Below are positions 26,560 to 35,712 of a DNA stretch of 64,000 nt, one piece after another (within the stretch, counting starts at the first letter, position 1; each line of letters begins with the position of its first letter). The position numbers and the translations under genes were made by a program. The DNA comes from Blautia luti (GTDB lineage: Bacteria > Bacillota > Clostridia > Lachnospirales > Lachnospiraceae). The stretch lies in the NCBI RefSeq assembly GCF_013304735.1, contig NZ_JAAITI010000001.1, forward strand, positions 186,001 through 250,000. The letters run 5' to 3'. Below the pieces are notes generated by a model. The model saw only the letters and a program-made list of their open reading frames with translations, ran no database searches and was not told where the DNA came from.

Positions 26560-29400
26560 GTGAAGTACTTACAGCTCATAAGAAAAAAGTTACTGCCGCT
26601 GCTTCTGAGTGTGGCAGTTATAGGAAGTCAGGTTCCGGTTATGGGCGGAGACTTTGACGCAGAAGAAACAAAAGAAAGTATTGCCGCGGTATCTTCCGGG
26701 GAATCTGATGAAGAAGAGAATATTTCCGAAAGTGAAGTTACGGAAATTACAGAGGAAGCAGACGAAATCGAAGCTCCTTCTCCGGACAGTGAGCTGGAGC
26801 TTTCCGAGGAGGGAACAGCAGAAGAGTTTTCTGATTCCAAAGATGATACATTCGGAGACGGAAACAGTGAAACTGATGAAGAGGGAATCGAATATATCAA
26901 GGGACGCCCTCTTACAGAGGAAGAAGAACAGGAACAGCTGGCTCCTTTCGGTAATCTGCCCGCCTATTCCAAAGCTGTTGAGATTGGCAATGATATTTCG
27001 GAAATCCCTATGGGAAGAGCTGTTTCCTATCCATCTTATTATAATGCGGCACAGCAGGGGTATGTAACCTCCGTCAAGGATCAGAATCCATATGGAATGT
27101 GCTGGGCATTTGCGATGGCTGCTGTTCTGGAAACTTCTCTGCTGACACAGGGAGCTGGCACTTACGATCTGTCTGAGGAACATCTGGCATATTTTTTTGC
27201 AAACAGAAACAATGACCCGTTGGGAAATACTGCCGGTGATGTCAATCATCATTACGGAACCGATGATTATGGAAATGTGGACTATCATGAAGGGGGAAAT
27301 GATCTCCTGGCATCCATATTTTTGAGTACCTGGTCAGGAATGACAACGGAGGAAGACGTTCCCCTGGCAACAGATTCCACACATACCCAGAAAACCGGAG
27401 TAATTCCGGATGCCTCCAAGGAATATGATGCAGTGGCATATTTGAAAAATGCATATTTTTCAGATTACTCCGTGAACGCATTGAAAAGTCTTCTGACAGC
27501 CAACAAGGCAGTTGCTGTGATGTATAATGCACAGAATGCTTATTATAATGCAAATACAGCTGCATATTCTTATCCGGAAGAAACCGATGATGTGAATCAT
27601 GTGGTTACGGTTGTGGGATGGGATGATAATTATTCCGCAAAGAATTTCAATGCGTCCTCCAATGTGAAGAACAATGGCGCATGGATTGTAAAAAACAGCT
27701 GGGGAGCGAACTGGGGAAAAGACGGATATTTTTATATGTCCTATGAAGATGGTTCTCTCTGTGAACTGGTTTCTGCTACTGCGTCACGGAATCCGGAATA
27801 CTCCAATAACTATTTTTATGACGGATCCTCCGGTCTTACAAGTATGAAACTGTACGAAGGGGAAAAAGTTGCGAATATTTATAAAGCCACTGCAGGTAAC
27901 GGAAAGGCGGAACAGCTTGGAGAAGTAACTCTCGCAGCGATGTCAGGCAACAATTCCTATACCATACAGGTGTATACCGATCTTCAGGATTCCGGTGATC
28001 CCACCAGCGGAACACCGGCTTATGCAACGCCGTTTTCCTGTACACAGTCCATGGCTGGAGTTATGACGGTTCAGATTCCGAAAGTTGTGATCCGACAGAA
28101 CAGTCTGTACTCCATTGTGGTGACAAACGCAGGAAACAGTATCGTGCAGTACTGCGTGGAAGCAAGTGCAAATTATGGATGGTGTAAATTCGAGGCATCC
28201 GTTCTGAAAGGCCAGGGATTTATTTATTATACGGACGATAATAGCTGGGATGATACTTCTATCTACAGCAGACCGTTGACACCAAGAATCAAGGCACATA
28301 CCAGAACTCTGAATAACGAGGCCGAAATACAGCTCTCCAAAACATCCATGGAAATGTATGTAGGAGATATGGAAACTCTTACAGCTACTGTTACAAATTC
28401 AGAAATGACAGCTTCCGGAATCAGCTGGAAGAGTTCGGATACCAATGTTGCAACTGTCAGTGTAACAGGAACCATTACAGCGAAGCATCCGGGAACGGCA
28501 ACCATATCCTGCAGTGGCAACAATGCCAAAGGAATCAAAGCTTCCTGCAAGATTACTGTGAAGCTGAAACAGACCACAGGCCTGAAGGTTTCCTACAGTG
28601 CCTACAACAAAATAAAAATAACCTGGGATTCAGTATCCGGTTGCAACCGGTATGTGATCTACCGGGGAGAAAACGGTGGAAAAAAAGTAAAACTGGCAAC
28701 CATTAAATCCGATACACCAGGCTATACAGATACCACAGTAAAAACTGGAAACGTATATGCTTATAGTGTCAGGGCAGCATATGTCTATACCGGAAAAACA
28801 ACGCTTTACGGAGCTTTTTCCACAACGGTATCCGGAAAGGCGGAACTTGCAAAAGCAGTGGCATCTGCCACAGCAGCCAGCGGACCGAAGAATACGGTTT
28901 CCTGGAAAAAAGTCGCCGGTGCCAGCGGATACCGGGTTTACCGCAAAATCAAAGGAAAAAACTGGGAGCGTCTTGCAGAAGTAAAAAGCAATGTGACCAG
29001 CTATCAGGATTCCAAAGTACAGGGAATTACAACGTATACCTATTCTGTGCGTGCATATCGCATTGTTGATGGAAAAAAGGTTTTCGGGGGATATCAGGCA
29101 AGTGACTATCTTCTGTCCTATCCTGCAACACAGAAGATATCCAGTGTGAAAAAAACTTCCAAGGGACTTAAAATCTGCTGGACTCCGCAGAAACGTGCGA
29201 CAGCCTATGTGGTATACCGGAAGACAAAAAACAGTACATGGAAGAAAATTGCAACACTTTCCGGAGAAAACAAATCTTCATTTGAAGATAAGACGGCAAA
29301 GAAAGGTGTCACCTATTATTACGCAGTGCGCGCCGGAGTGAGAAATCCTCAGAAAAAAGTTCTCTGGGGAAGTTACGTGGCAAAATCCGCAAAAAGATAA
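26560..29400 (+). CDS. Secreted C1-family cysteine peptidase with lectin-like, Big_2 and FN3 domains
   Basis: 946 residues from a GTG start (AGGAGG five bases upstream). Signal peptide to about residue 29, then an acidic low-complexity stretch (30-125). The papain-like domain (about 155-415) has the oxyanion Gln in SVKDQNPYG, catalytic Cys in MCWAFAM (about 185), His in VNHVVTVVGWDD and Asn in WIVKNSWGANWG, so it should be active. A lectin-like beta domain follows (about 425-575), then a Big_2 Ig-like domain (about 585-670) and three FN3-type repeats to the end, each with a YxVRA strand. No LPxTG motif or final helix is visible, so retention at the wall would rely on the C-terminal domains. 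The acidic segment may act as a propeptide. Targets are unknown. Confidence 0.9.
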   Translation: MKYLQLIRKKLLPLLLSVAVIGSQVPVMGGDFDAEETKESIAAVSSGESDEEENISESEVTEITEEADEIEAPSPDSELELSEEGTAEEFSDSKDDTFGDGNSETDEEGIEYIKGRPLTEEEEQEQLAPFGNLPAYSKAVEIGNDISEIPMGRAVSYPSYYNAAQQGYVTSVKDQNPYGMCWAFAMAAVLETSLLTQGAGTYDLSEEHLAYFFANRNNDPLGNTAGDVNHHYGTDDYGNVDYHEGGNDLLASIFLSTWSGMTTEEDVPLATDSTHTQKTGVIPDASKEYDAVAYLKNAYFSDYSVNALKSLLTANKAVAVMYNAQNAYYNANTAAYSYPEETDDVNHVVTVVGWDDNYSAKNFNASSNVKNNGAWIVKNSWGANWGKDGYFYMSYEDGSLCELVSATASRNPEYSNNYFYDGSSGLTSMKLYEGEKVANIYKATAGNGKAEQLGEVTLAAMSGNNSYTIQVYTDLQDSGDPTSGTPAYATPFSCTQSMAGVMTVQIPKVVIRQNSLYSIVVTNAGNSIVQYCVEASANYGWCKFEASVLKGQGFIYYTDDNSWDDTSIYSRPLTPRIKAHTRTLNNEAEIQLSKTSMEMYVGDMETLTATVTNSEMTASGISWKSSDTNVATVSVTGTITAKHPGTATISCSGNNAKGIKASCKITVKLKQTTGLKVSYSAYNKIKITWDSVSGCNRYVIYRGENGGKKVKLATIKSDTPGYTDTTVKTGNVYAYSVRAAYVYTGKTTLYGAFSTTVSGKAELAKAVASATAASGPKNTVSWKKVAGASGYRVYRKIKGKNWERLAEVKSNVTSYQDSKVQGITTYTYSVRAYRIVDGKKVFGGYQASDYLLSYPATQKISSVKKTSKGLKICWTPQKRATAYVVYRKTKNSTWKKIATLSGENKSSFEDKTAKKGVTYYYAVRAGVRNPQKKVLWGSYVAKSAKR

Positions 29401-29424
29401 AAAATAAAATAAACACAAAAATAT

Positions 29425-29470
29425 AAAACTCCCGGTTTCGGCCCTTTCAGGTATGGAAACCGGGAGTTTT
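29425..29470. terminator. Bidirectional terminator between peptidase and fucU
   Basis: AAAACTCCCGGTTT (29425-29438) and AAACCGGGAGTTTT (29457-29470) form a perfect 14-pair stem with T tracts on both strands; the genes are convergent. Confidence 0.92.
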
Positions 29471-29515
29471 GGATGAATATGTGTATATGATATATCAGGC
29501 ATTTCAGAAGAAAAA

Positions 29516-29962
29516 TCAGTCGTTGTTGATGACAACGCCTTTCTGAAGCATTACATTGGCATAAAGTGCTTTCTCACTTGTGGAGATGATGCAGTATGCA
29601 GTTTTTGCTTCGTCATAGAATGCAAAACGCTCGATATTTCCGATGGCTTTCTCGCCACGCTCGTCATGTTTGGAAACGATCTCTTTATAGGTATCCCAGA
29701 TCGGTGTCTCCACATCATCACCAGGCATTACTTCCATCAGGTTTACCGGATGCTCTACATAAGTATCCAGTGGGAAAAGTTTCAGGATGGCATCCAGGAT
29801 CTCCGGAACGCCATGTCCGTCACAGCGGATTGTGATGGCATTTTTTCCCATGGATTCTACAGGGAAGTTTCCGTCAGCGATTACAAGACGGTCACTGTGG
29901 CCCATCTCACATAAAACTTTCAGTAATTCTGGTGATAAGATTTCAGGAATTCCTTTTAACAT
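29516..29962 (-). CDS. fucU: FucU/RbsD-family sugar mutarotase (L-fucose mutarotase type)
   Basis: 148 residues, the normal size of FucU, which interconverts alpha and beta anomers of L-fucose (RbsD does so for ribose) so that kinases and isomerases get the right form. The family start LKGIPEILSPELLKVLCEMGHSD with its catalytic His, IADGNFP and the C-terminal YANVMLQKG are clear. TAGGAGG lies before the ATG on the minus strand. It is divergent from the aldolase operon. A fucose role would fit the isomerase and rhamnulokinase at 46-49 kb; the exact sugar is not fixed by sequence. Confidence 0.88.
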   Translation of the reverse strand: MLKGIPEILSPELLKVLCEMGHSDRLVIADGNFPVESMGKNAITIRCDGHGVPEILDAILKLFPLDTYVEHPVNLMEVMPGDDVETPIWDTYKEIVSKHDERGEKAIGNIERFAFYDEAKTAYCIISTSEKALYANVMLQKGVVINND

Positions 29963-30056
29963 AATTCATATCCTCCTAAGATTATTGTGTACTTAATCGT
30001 GCCGGTAGCATCAGACGAACCTGTCCGGCCACAGGTTTGTATTGCTTTTAATTATT

Positions 30057-30085
30057 AATCTAACGGTATTTGGTCTTCTTTTCAA
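30057..30085 (-). promoter_or_regulatory. Predicted fucU promoter
   Basis: On the minus strand, TTGAAA (30085-30080) and TAGATT (30062-30057) with a 17-base spacer. A small hairpin ACCTGT/ACAGGT (30020-30037) lies in the resulting leader. Confidence 0.45.
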
Positions 30086-30121
30086 GGTAATATTTTCCTG
30101 TAAATGATGAAAATTTTATAG

Positions 30122-30150
30122 TTGACAGAAACGTTTCGGAGAGTTATGAT
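30122..30150 (+). promoter_or_regulatory. Promoter of the aldolase-lacI-kinase operon
   Basis: Perfect TTGACA (30122-30127), 17 bases, TATGAT (30145-30150). The first operator occupies the spacer directly next to the -35 box. Confidence 0.85.
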
Positions 30151-30173
30151 GAACTCAAACAGAAACGTTTCGG
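30125..30173 (+). promoter_or_regulatory. Twin LacI-type operators
   Basis: Two identical 15-base copies of ACAGAAACGTTTCGG (30125-30139 and 30159-30173), each holding the perfect palindrome GAAACGTTTC with the central CG usual for LacI-family sites. One covers the promoter spacer, the other the region just after the start of transcription, 34 bases apart. The operon's own LacI-type product is the likely ligand; a CcpA-type cre role cannot be excluded. Confidence 0.85.
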
Positions 30174-30237
30174 TTTCTAAACCAAATGCAGAAATAATAC
30201 AAAAAATAAACACAATAATTCCAAGGAGGAAAAGATT

Positions 30238-31089
30238 ATGCCACTGGTTACATCTAAAGAAATGCTGTTAAAAGCACAGAAGGGCGGATATGCGGTAGGA
30301 GCTTTCAATGCAGAGAACATGGAAATGGTGAAAGCGATCATCCAGGCAGCTGAGGAGCTGAAAGCGCCGGTTATGATCCAGACAACACCATCTACGATTA
30401 AATATGGTACTGTTGAGACTTACGCAGCAATCGTAGCAGCAGAGGCAGCCAAGGCTTCTGTTCCGGTATGCCTTCATCTTGACCACGGCAGCAGCTTTGA
30501 ACTTGCAATGCAGGCAATGCATGCAGGTTACACATCTGTCATGATCGACGGTTCCAAACTGGATTTTGAGGACAATATCAAAGAAACCAAGAGAGTTGCA
30601 GATGTAGCGGCAGCTCTGAATATCCCATGTGAGGCTGAGCTTGGTAAAGTCGGCGGTAAAGAGGACGACCTTGAGGCTGAGGCAGATACCAACACAGATC
30701 CGCAGGAAGCAAAGGAATTTGTAGAGCGCACAGGTGTTACTTCCCTGGCAGTTGCCATCGGAACTGCACATGGTTTCTATGTAGGAACACCGGTTCTTGA
30801 CAAAGAGCGTTTAAGTGAGATCCGCGAAGTTGTAGATATTCCGCTTGTTCTTCACGGAGCATCCGGACTCAGTGATGAGGATGTCAGCGACTGCGTAAAA
30901 CGTGGTATCTGCAAAGTTAACTTTGCAACAGAGCTTCGTGCAGCATACTCCAAGGCAGTGAAAGAGACATTTGCAGAGAACGAGAACACCATCGACCCGA
31001 AAGCATACGGAAAGAAAGCTATCCAGGCAGTGAAAGAACTGGTTGAGGCACGTATGAAAGTCTGCGGCTGCGATGGCAAGGCAGAATAA
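30238..31089 (+). CDS. Class II aldolase of the GatY/KbaY (tagatose-1,6-bisphosphate) type
   Basis: 283-residue zinc aldolase that cleaves a ketose-1,6-bisphosphate to dihydroxyacetone phosphate and glyceraldehyde-3-phosphate. Metal and catalytic segments are present: HLDHGSS (Asp and zinc His, about 80-86), EAELGKVGG, GTAHGFY (zinc His, about 180), LHGASGLSD (zinc His, about 208) and KVNFATELR. The TDPQEAKEFVERTGVTSLAVAIGTAHG pattern, broken here only by wording, is closer to tagatose-bisphosphate aldolases GatY/KbaY than to Fba. AGGAGG precedes the ATG. First gene of the LacI-controlled operon; the GatD-type dehydrogenase and PfkB kinase downstream support a tagatose or related substrate. 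Confidence 0.88.
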   Translation: MPLVTSKEMLLKAQKGGYAVGAFNAENMEMVKAIIQAAEELKAPVMIQTTPSTIKYGTVETYAAIVAAEAAKASVPVCLHLDHGSSFELAMQAMHAGYTSVMIDGSKLDFEDNIKETKRVADVAAALNIPCEAELGKVGGKEDDLEAEADTNTDPQEAKEFVERTGVTSLAVAIGTAHGFYVGTPVLDKERLSEIREVVDIPLVLHGASGLSDEDVSDCVKRGICKVNFATELRAAYSKAVKETFAENENTIDPKAYGKKAIQAVKELVEARMKVCGCDGKAE

Positions 31090-31125
31090 GGAATTTCAGT
31101 AAAAAGCAGAAACGGAGTGATCAGT

Positions 31126-32151
31126 ATGGCAGCTACCATGAAAGATATTGCCAGGAGGACGGGACTTGGGCTTGCAACGATTTCCTCTTATTTTAATGGC
31201 GGAAACGTAAGAGAAAAAAACAGAGTAAAGATCGAGGAAGCCATCCAGGAACTGCACTATGAGGTCAACGAGGTGGCCAGAGGACTTAAGACCAATGCTA
31301 CCAAGACCATCGGTGTGGTGATCCCGGAGCTTAACAATACCTTTTGTGCGGAGATCATCACAGAGATGGAGGATGTGCTAAGGAGTCACGGATATGCCAC
31401 CATCGTCTGTGACTGCCGTACCGATAAGAAACTGGAGCGGGACGCGGTGGAATTTTTAAGCCGGAAACGAGTGGACGGGATCATCAGCATGCCGGTGGAC
31501 GCCGAGGGCAATCATCTGAAAAAATTCCAGAAAATCGGGAAGCCCATCGTACTTATTGACCGCAGGATCCAGGAGCTTTCCTGTGACAGTGTCCTTGTGG
31601 ACAATGAGAAGGCGGCTGAGGATGCCATGAGAGTCTTTTTTAAGGCCGGGCACCGTAAAATCGGGATCATCGGCGGCCCGGAGGGAATTTCCACAGCTCA
31701 GGAACGTCTCCAGGGGTACCGAAGCGCATATGAAAAAGAAAATCTTCCGGTACGGGAATCTCTGATCTATCACGGCGACTATACCATTCAGGGTGGCGTG
31801 AGAGGAATTGAGAAACTTGTGGCGGACAATCCGGATATGACAGCCGTATTCGTTACCAACTATGAGATGACCATGGGGGCGGTGATCGGAATGAATGAGC
31901 TGGATCTGAAAATTCCGGAACAGCTTTCCATGATCGGTTTTGATAATCTGCAGTTTGCCAGAGCCTGCAGCCCCAAGCTTACCATCGTGGCACAGCCTAC
32001 ATCGGGCATTGCCAGGGAAGTGGCGAGCATTATGCTGAAACGGCTGGGAGAGGCAGAGAGCGAAGAAACGGAGCCGATCACAGAGAAGCTTGGCGCGGAA
32101 ATTATTATGGGGAAATCCGTGCGTGTGCTAAAGGAGAAGGAGAATTCATAA
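31126..32151 (+). CDS. LacI-family transcription regulator
   Basis: 341 residues: N-terminal helix-turn-helix and hinge (1-60; MKDIARRTGLGLATISSYFNG) and a periplasmic-binding-protein-like effector domain (about 62-335). The ATG at 31126 has GGAG eight bases upstream and gives the standard LacI start; GTG 31117 is inside that site. It lies second in the operon whose promoter carries two identical LacI-type palindromes, so it most likely represses its own operon and is released by a pathway sugar or phosphate. Its stop overlaps the kinase start by one base (TAATG). Confidence 0.93.
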   Translation: MAATMKDIARRTGLGLATISSYFNGGNVREKNRVKIEEAIQELHYEVNEVARGLKTNATKTIGVVIPELNNTFCAEIITEMEDVLRSHGYATIVCDCRTDKKLERDAVEFLSRKRVDGIISMPVDAEGNHLKKFQKIGKPIVLIDRRIQELSCDSVLVDNEKAAEDAMRVFFKAGHRKIGIIGGPEGISTAQERLQGYRSAYEKENLPVRESLIYHGDYTIQGGVRGIEKLVADNPDMTAVFVTNYEMTMGAVIGMNELDLKIPEQLSMIGFDNLQFARACSPKLTIVAQPTSGIAREVASIMLKRLGEAESEETEPITEKLGAEIIMGKSVRVLKEKENS

Positions 32152-33668
32152 TGAAACCATATTTACTTGGTATTGATATCGGCACCAGTGCCTGCAAGGT
32201 TGCGGTTTTTGAAAAGTCAGGAACCGTAGTGGCAGCAGCCAATGGTGATTATCCGGTATATTATCCGAAAGAAGGCTGGGCAGAGCAGAATCCGGAAGAA
32301 TGGTGGAGTGCTGTCTGTCAGGCAGTAAAAAAAGTGATCGAAAAAGCCGGGATCCAGCCGGAGGAGATCGCAGGTATCGGCATTGACGGCCAGAGCTGGT
32401 CCGCCATTGTCATGGACAAGGACGGAAATGTTCTTACAAACACTCCGATCTGGATGGATACCAGAGCACAGTCCATCTGCGACAGACTGAACGAAGAAAT
32501 CGGAGCGGACAAGATTTTTGAAGTATCCGGTAATTCTCTTCAGCCATCCTACACAACCGCAAAGATCCTCTGGTACAAAGAAAATCTCCCGGAAGTTTAC
32601 GCAAAGATCGACAAGATCCTGCAGTCCAACAGCTACATTGCCTACAAACTGACCGGTGTGATGAGTCAGGATGTTTCACAGGGATACGGCCTGCACTGCT
32701 TTGACATGAGAAAAGCAGCCTGGGATGAGGAAATGTGCAAAAAACTTGGAATCCCCATGGGATTTCTTCCTGAGATCTGCGACTGTGACCATGTTGTGGG
32801 AACGGTTACAGAGAAAGCAGCAGAAGAATCCGGCCTTGCTGTGGGAACACCGGTTGTTGCCGGCGGTCTGGATGCGGCATGTGGAACGCTGGGGGCCGGA
32901 GTGATCCATCCGGGAGAGACACAGGAACAGGGCGGACAGGCCGGAGGAATGAGTATCTGCATGGACGAGTACAAGGCAGATCCCAGACTGATCCTCGGAT
33001 ATCACGTAGTTCCGGGACAGTGGCTCCTTCAGGGCGGCACAACCGGCGGCGGTGGTGTAATGCGCTGGTTTGAACGTGAGTTTGCAGATTATGAGCGCTC
33101 TGTAGCTGAGGAAAAAGGGTCTTCCCTGGATCAGCTCAATGAGATCGCGGAAAAAATTGCTCCAGGCAGTGACGGTGTGGTATTTCTTCCATATATGTCC
33201 GGCGAGCGTTCCCCAATCTGGAACCCGAACGCAAAAGGTGTATTCTATGGACTGGATTTTGCCAAGACCAAGGCTCATATGGTACGTGCCTGCATGGAAG
33301 GCGTGGCACTTTCCCTGAAGCACAACCTTGAGGTGGCAAAAGAGGCAGGAGCAGATGTGGAAGTTCTCCGCGCAATGGGTGGATCCGCCAACTCTCTTCT
33401 CTGGACCCAGATCAAATCCGATATTACCGGCAAACCGATCGTAGTACCGTCCTCCGATACAGCCACAACCCTTGGCGCAGCCATCCTGGCAGGTATTGGC
33501 GTTGGAATGTATCAGGATTATGATGAAGCCATCCGCCTTACCGTAAAAGAAACAAGAAGACATGAACCGAACCCGGATAACAGGGCCGTTTATGAGAAAA
33601 CCTATAAAACCTATTTAAATCTCTATAAATCTCTTGAACCTATGATGAGAAATGAGGAGGAAAAATAA
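32151..33668 (+). CDS. FGGY-family carbohydrate kinase (xylulokinase-like; possible hexitol/ketose kinase)
   Basis: 505 residues with the two actin-like domains of FGGY kinases: phosphate-1 loop GIDIGTSACKVAVF at the start, GIDGQSWSAIVMD with the likely catalytic Asp in WMDTRAQ (Asp about 102) and the C-terminal ATP-site segments GGTTGGGGVMRWF and AMGGSANSLLWTQIKSDITG. By length and motifs it resembles xylulokinases, but these families vary in substrate. It lies between lacI and a GatD-type galactitol-1-phosphate dehydrogenase, three bases from the latter, so phosphorylation of a hexitol, giving the dehydrogenase its substrate, is a credible alternative. Substrate unproven. Confidence 0.85.
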   Translation: MKPYLLGIDIGTSACKVAVFEKSGTVVAAANGDYPVYYPKEGWAEQNPEEWWSAVCQAVKKVIEKAGIQPEEIAGIGIDGQSWSAIVMDKDGNVLTNTPIWMDTRAQSICDRLNEEIGADKIFEVSGNSLQPSYTTAKILWYKENLPEVYAKIDKILQSNSYIAYKLTGVMSQDVSQGYGLHCFDMRKAAWDEEMCKKLGIPMGFLPEICDCDHVVGTVTEKAAEESGLAVGTPVVAGGLDAACGTLGAGVIHPGETQEQGGQAGGMSICMDEYKADPRLILGYHVVPGQWLLQGGTTGGGGVMRWFEREFADYERSVAEEKGSSLDQLNEIAEKIAPGSDGVVFLPYMSGERSPIWNPNAKGVFYGLDFAKTKAHMVRACMEGVALSLKHNLEVAKEAGADVEVLRAMGGSANSLLWTQIKSDITGKPIVVPSSDTATTLGAAILAGIGVGMYQDYDEAIRLTVKETRRHEPNPDNRAVYEKTYKTYLNLYKSLEPMMRNEEEK

Positions 33669-33670
33669 TC

Positions 33671-34723
33671 ATGAAAGCAGCAGTAGTAGTAGCAAATGAA
33701 GATGTCCAGTACCAGGAAGTGGAAGAACCACAGGTAACTCCGGGTCACGTAAAGATCAAAGTAAGATATTCCGGAATCTGTGGATCTGATATCCCTCGTG
33801 TATTAAACCACGGCGTACATTTTTATCCGATCGTACTTGGACATGAGTTTTCCGGTGATGTAGTGGAAGTCGGAGAAGGCGTTACCAAGGTAAAAGTCGG
33901 CGACCGTGTATCCGGTGCACCGCTTCTTCCATGTATGAAATGTGACGACTGCCAGAAAGGTAATTACTCCCTCTGCAAACATTACAGCTTCATCGGTTCC
34001 AGAGAGCAGGGAGCAAATGCGGACTATGTAGTAGTTCCTGAGAAAAATGCCGTACCGTTTGCAGACAATGTTCCATATGAGCAGGGCGCTATGTTTGAGC
34101 CTGCAACCGTAGCCATCCACGGTGTATTCCAGAATGATTACCACGGCGGTGAGTATGTGGCAATCCTGGGCGGCGGTACCGTTGGTATGTTTACCATGCA
34201 GTGGACAAAGATCTTCGGCTCCAAGAAAGTCGTAGTTTTTGATATCAGCGATGAGAGACTTGCCCTTGCAAAACGTCTCGGCGCAGATGAAGTCATCAAC
34301 ACAAAAGAAGAAGGCTACATGGAGAAGGCCATGGCCATCACAGGCGGCAAAGGATACGGCTTTGTATTCGAGACAGCCGGACAGGTTCCGACTATGCACA
34401 TGGCATTTGAGCTTGCTGCAAACAAAGCCCATGTATGCTTTATCGGTACTCCTCATGAGAACCTTACTTTCACACCGAAACAGTGGGAGAATATGAACCG
34501 TAAAGAGTTCAAACTTACCGGTTCCTGGATGTCCTACAGTGCACCATATCCGGGACGTGAGTGGGATCTGACCGCGCATTACTTTGCAACCGGCCAGCTG
34601 AAATTTGATCCGGGCTTCATCTACAAGAAGATCCCGATGAGCCAGGCACAGGAAGCATTCCAGCTGTTCAAGACCCCGGGCCTTGTAAAAGGAAAGATCC
34701 TTCTTTCCAATGAGGAAGACTGA
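33671..34723 (+). CDS. Zinc alcohol dehydrogenase of the galactitol-1-phosphate 5-dehydrogenase (GatD) type
   Basis: 350-residue medium-chain dehydrogenase. Catalytic zinc ligands are in GICGSDIPR (Cys about 38) and LGHEFSG (His and Glu, about 60); four structural-zinc Cys lie in PCMKCDDCQKGNYSLC (about 89-104); the NAD-binding loop is GGGTVGMF. Several features are those of GatD: GSDIPR, YPIVLGHEF, PLLPC, FIGSREQG and the C-terminal GSWMSYSAPYPGREW. GatD oxidises galactitol-1-phosphate to tagatose-6-phosphate. The next gene, a PfkB sugar kinase, could phosphorylate that product. GGAGG precedes the ATG. Confidence 0.88.
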   Translation: MKAAVVVANEDVQYQEVEEPQVTPGHVKIKVRYSGICGSDIPRVLNHGVHFYPIVLGHEFSGDVVEVGEGVTKVKVGDRVSGAPLLPCMKCDDCQKGNYSLCKHYSFIGSREQGANADYVVVPEKNAVPFADNVPYEQGAMFEPATVAIHGVFQNDYHGGEYVAILGGGTVGMFTMQWTKIFGSKKVVVFDISDERLALAKRLGADEVINTKEEGYMEKAMAITGGKGYGFVFETAGQVPTMHMAFELAANKAHVCFIGTPHENLTFTPKQWENMNRKEFKLTGSWMSYSAPYPGREWDLTAHYFATGQLKFDPGFIYKKIPMSQAQEAFQLFKTPGLVKGKILLSNEED

Positions 34724-34724
34724 T

Positions 34725-35654
34725 ATGATCCTGACTGTAACGTTAAACGCTGCCATTGACAAGCGTTATGTAGTAGATGATTTTAAAGTGGGCGAAGTGA
34801 ACCGGGTACGGGAATGTACCTATGTTCCCGGCGGAAAGGGACTGAATGTCTCCAAGCCGGCGTCCATTTACGGTGCCGAAGTGGTTGCCACAGGTTTTGT
34901 GGGCGGCCACGCAGGCAATTATATTGAAGATGCCCTGAAACCTTTTGGCATCAAGAGCGCTTTTTACCATGTGGACGCGGAGAGCCGTTCCTGCATCAAT
35001 ATCTGGGATGAAGTGAATCACGTGCAGACCGAATTCCTGGAGCCGGGATTTACTCTCACAGAGGCAGACTTTGAGGGATTTGAGAAAAAATTCCGCGAGC
35101 TTGTAAAAGACGCTTCTGTTGTTGCAATGTCCGGCAGCGTGCCCAAAGGACTTGACGGAACTGCCTATCAGCGTCTTGTGAAGATTGTCAAAGACGCAGG
35201 AAAACCGGTGATCCTGGATACCAGCGGAAAGCTTCTGGAAGAGGGAATCAAGGCAGCACCAACACTGATCAAGCCCAATATCGACGAGATCCGAATGCTT
35301 ACGGGAAAGCACTGTGATGACATCAACGATATCATCGAAGCGGCAAAAGCCATCCATGCCGGTGGCGTGGAGATCGTAGCGGTTTCTCTTGGAGCAGATG
35401 GCTCCCTGGCAGTTGGCGAGGAGGGGATTTTCCGTGCGATAGTTCCGAAGATCGATGCAGTAAATACTGTAGGCTGTGGAGATTCCATGATCGCAGGTTT
35501 TGCCCTTGGATTAAGCGAGGGACTTTCCCTGGAAGAGACCCTGCGCAGGGCCAGCGCAATCTCAGCGGCAGCAGCCATGCGTGAGGAGACCGGTTTCTTT
35601 GTGATGGAAGATATGGAGAAACTTCTTCCACAGATTGAAATCAAAAAATTATAG
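34725..35654 (+). CDS. PfkB-family sugar-phosphate kinase (tagatose-6-phosphate kinase / 1-phosphofructokinase type)
   Basis: 310 residues of the FruK/LacC branch: starts ILTVTLNAAIDKRY, has the substrate signature PGGKGLNVSKPASIYG (about 35-50) and the C-terminal PfkB signature VNTVGCGDSMIAGFALG with catalytic Asp (about 250). These enzymes add a second phosphate to a ketose phosphate. The expected product, a ketose-1,6-bisphosphate, is the substrate of the aldolase that heads the operon. The ATG at 34725 begins one base after the gatD-like stop; GAGGA at 34712-34716 sits eight bases upstream, while ATG 34710 lies inside that site. Confidence 0.9.
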   Translation: MILTVTLNAAIDKRYVVDDFKVGEVNRVRECTYVPGGKGLNVSKPASIYGAEVVATGFVGGHAGNYIEDALKPFGIKSAFYHVDAESRSCINIWDEVNHVQTEFLEPGFTLTEADFEGFEKKFRELVKDASVVAMSGSVPKGLDGTAYQRLVKIVKDAGKPVILDTSGKLLEEGIKAAPTLIKPNIDEIRMLTGKHCDDINDIIEAAKAIHAGGVEIVAVSLGADGSLAVGEEGIFRAIVPKIDAVNTVGCGDSMIAGFALGLSEGLSLEETLRRASAISAAAAMREETGFFVMEDMEKLLPQIEIKKL

Positions 35655-35712
35655 AGGCTGTAAAACAAGTTTATAATAAGAAAAATTTTTTCATAAAAAA
35701 GGAGATGTAAAG

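Noticed and set aside
32676-33563. Open frame of 295 codons on the minus strand
   Set aside because: Antisense to the FGGY kinase gene; no motifs and no start signals.
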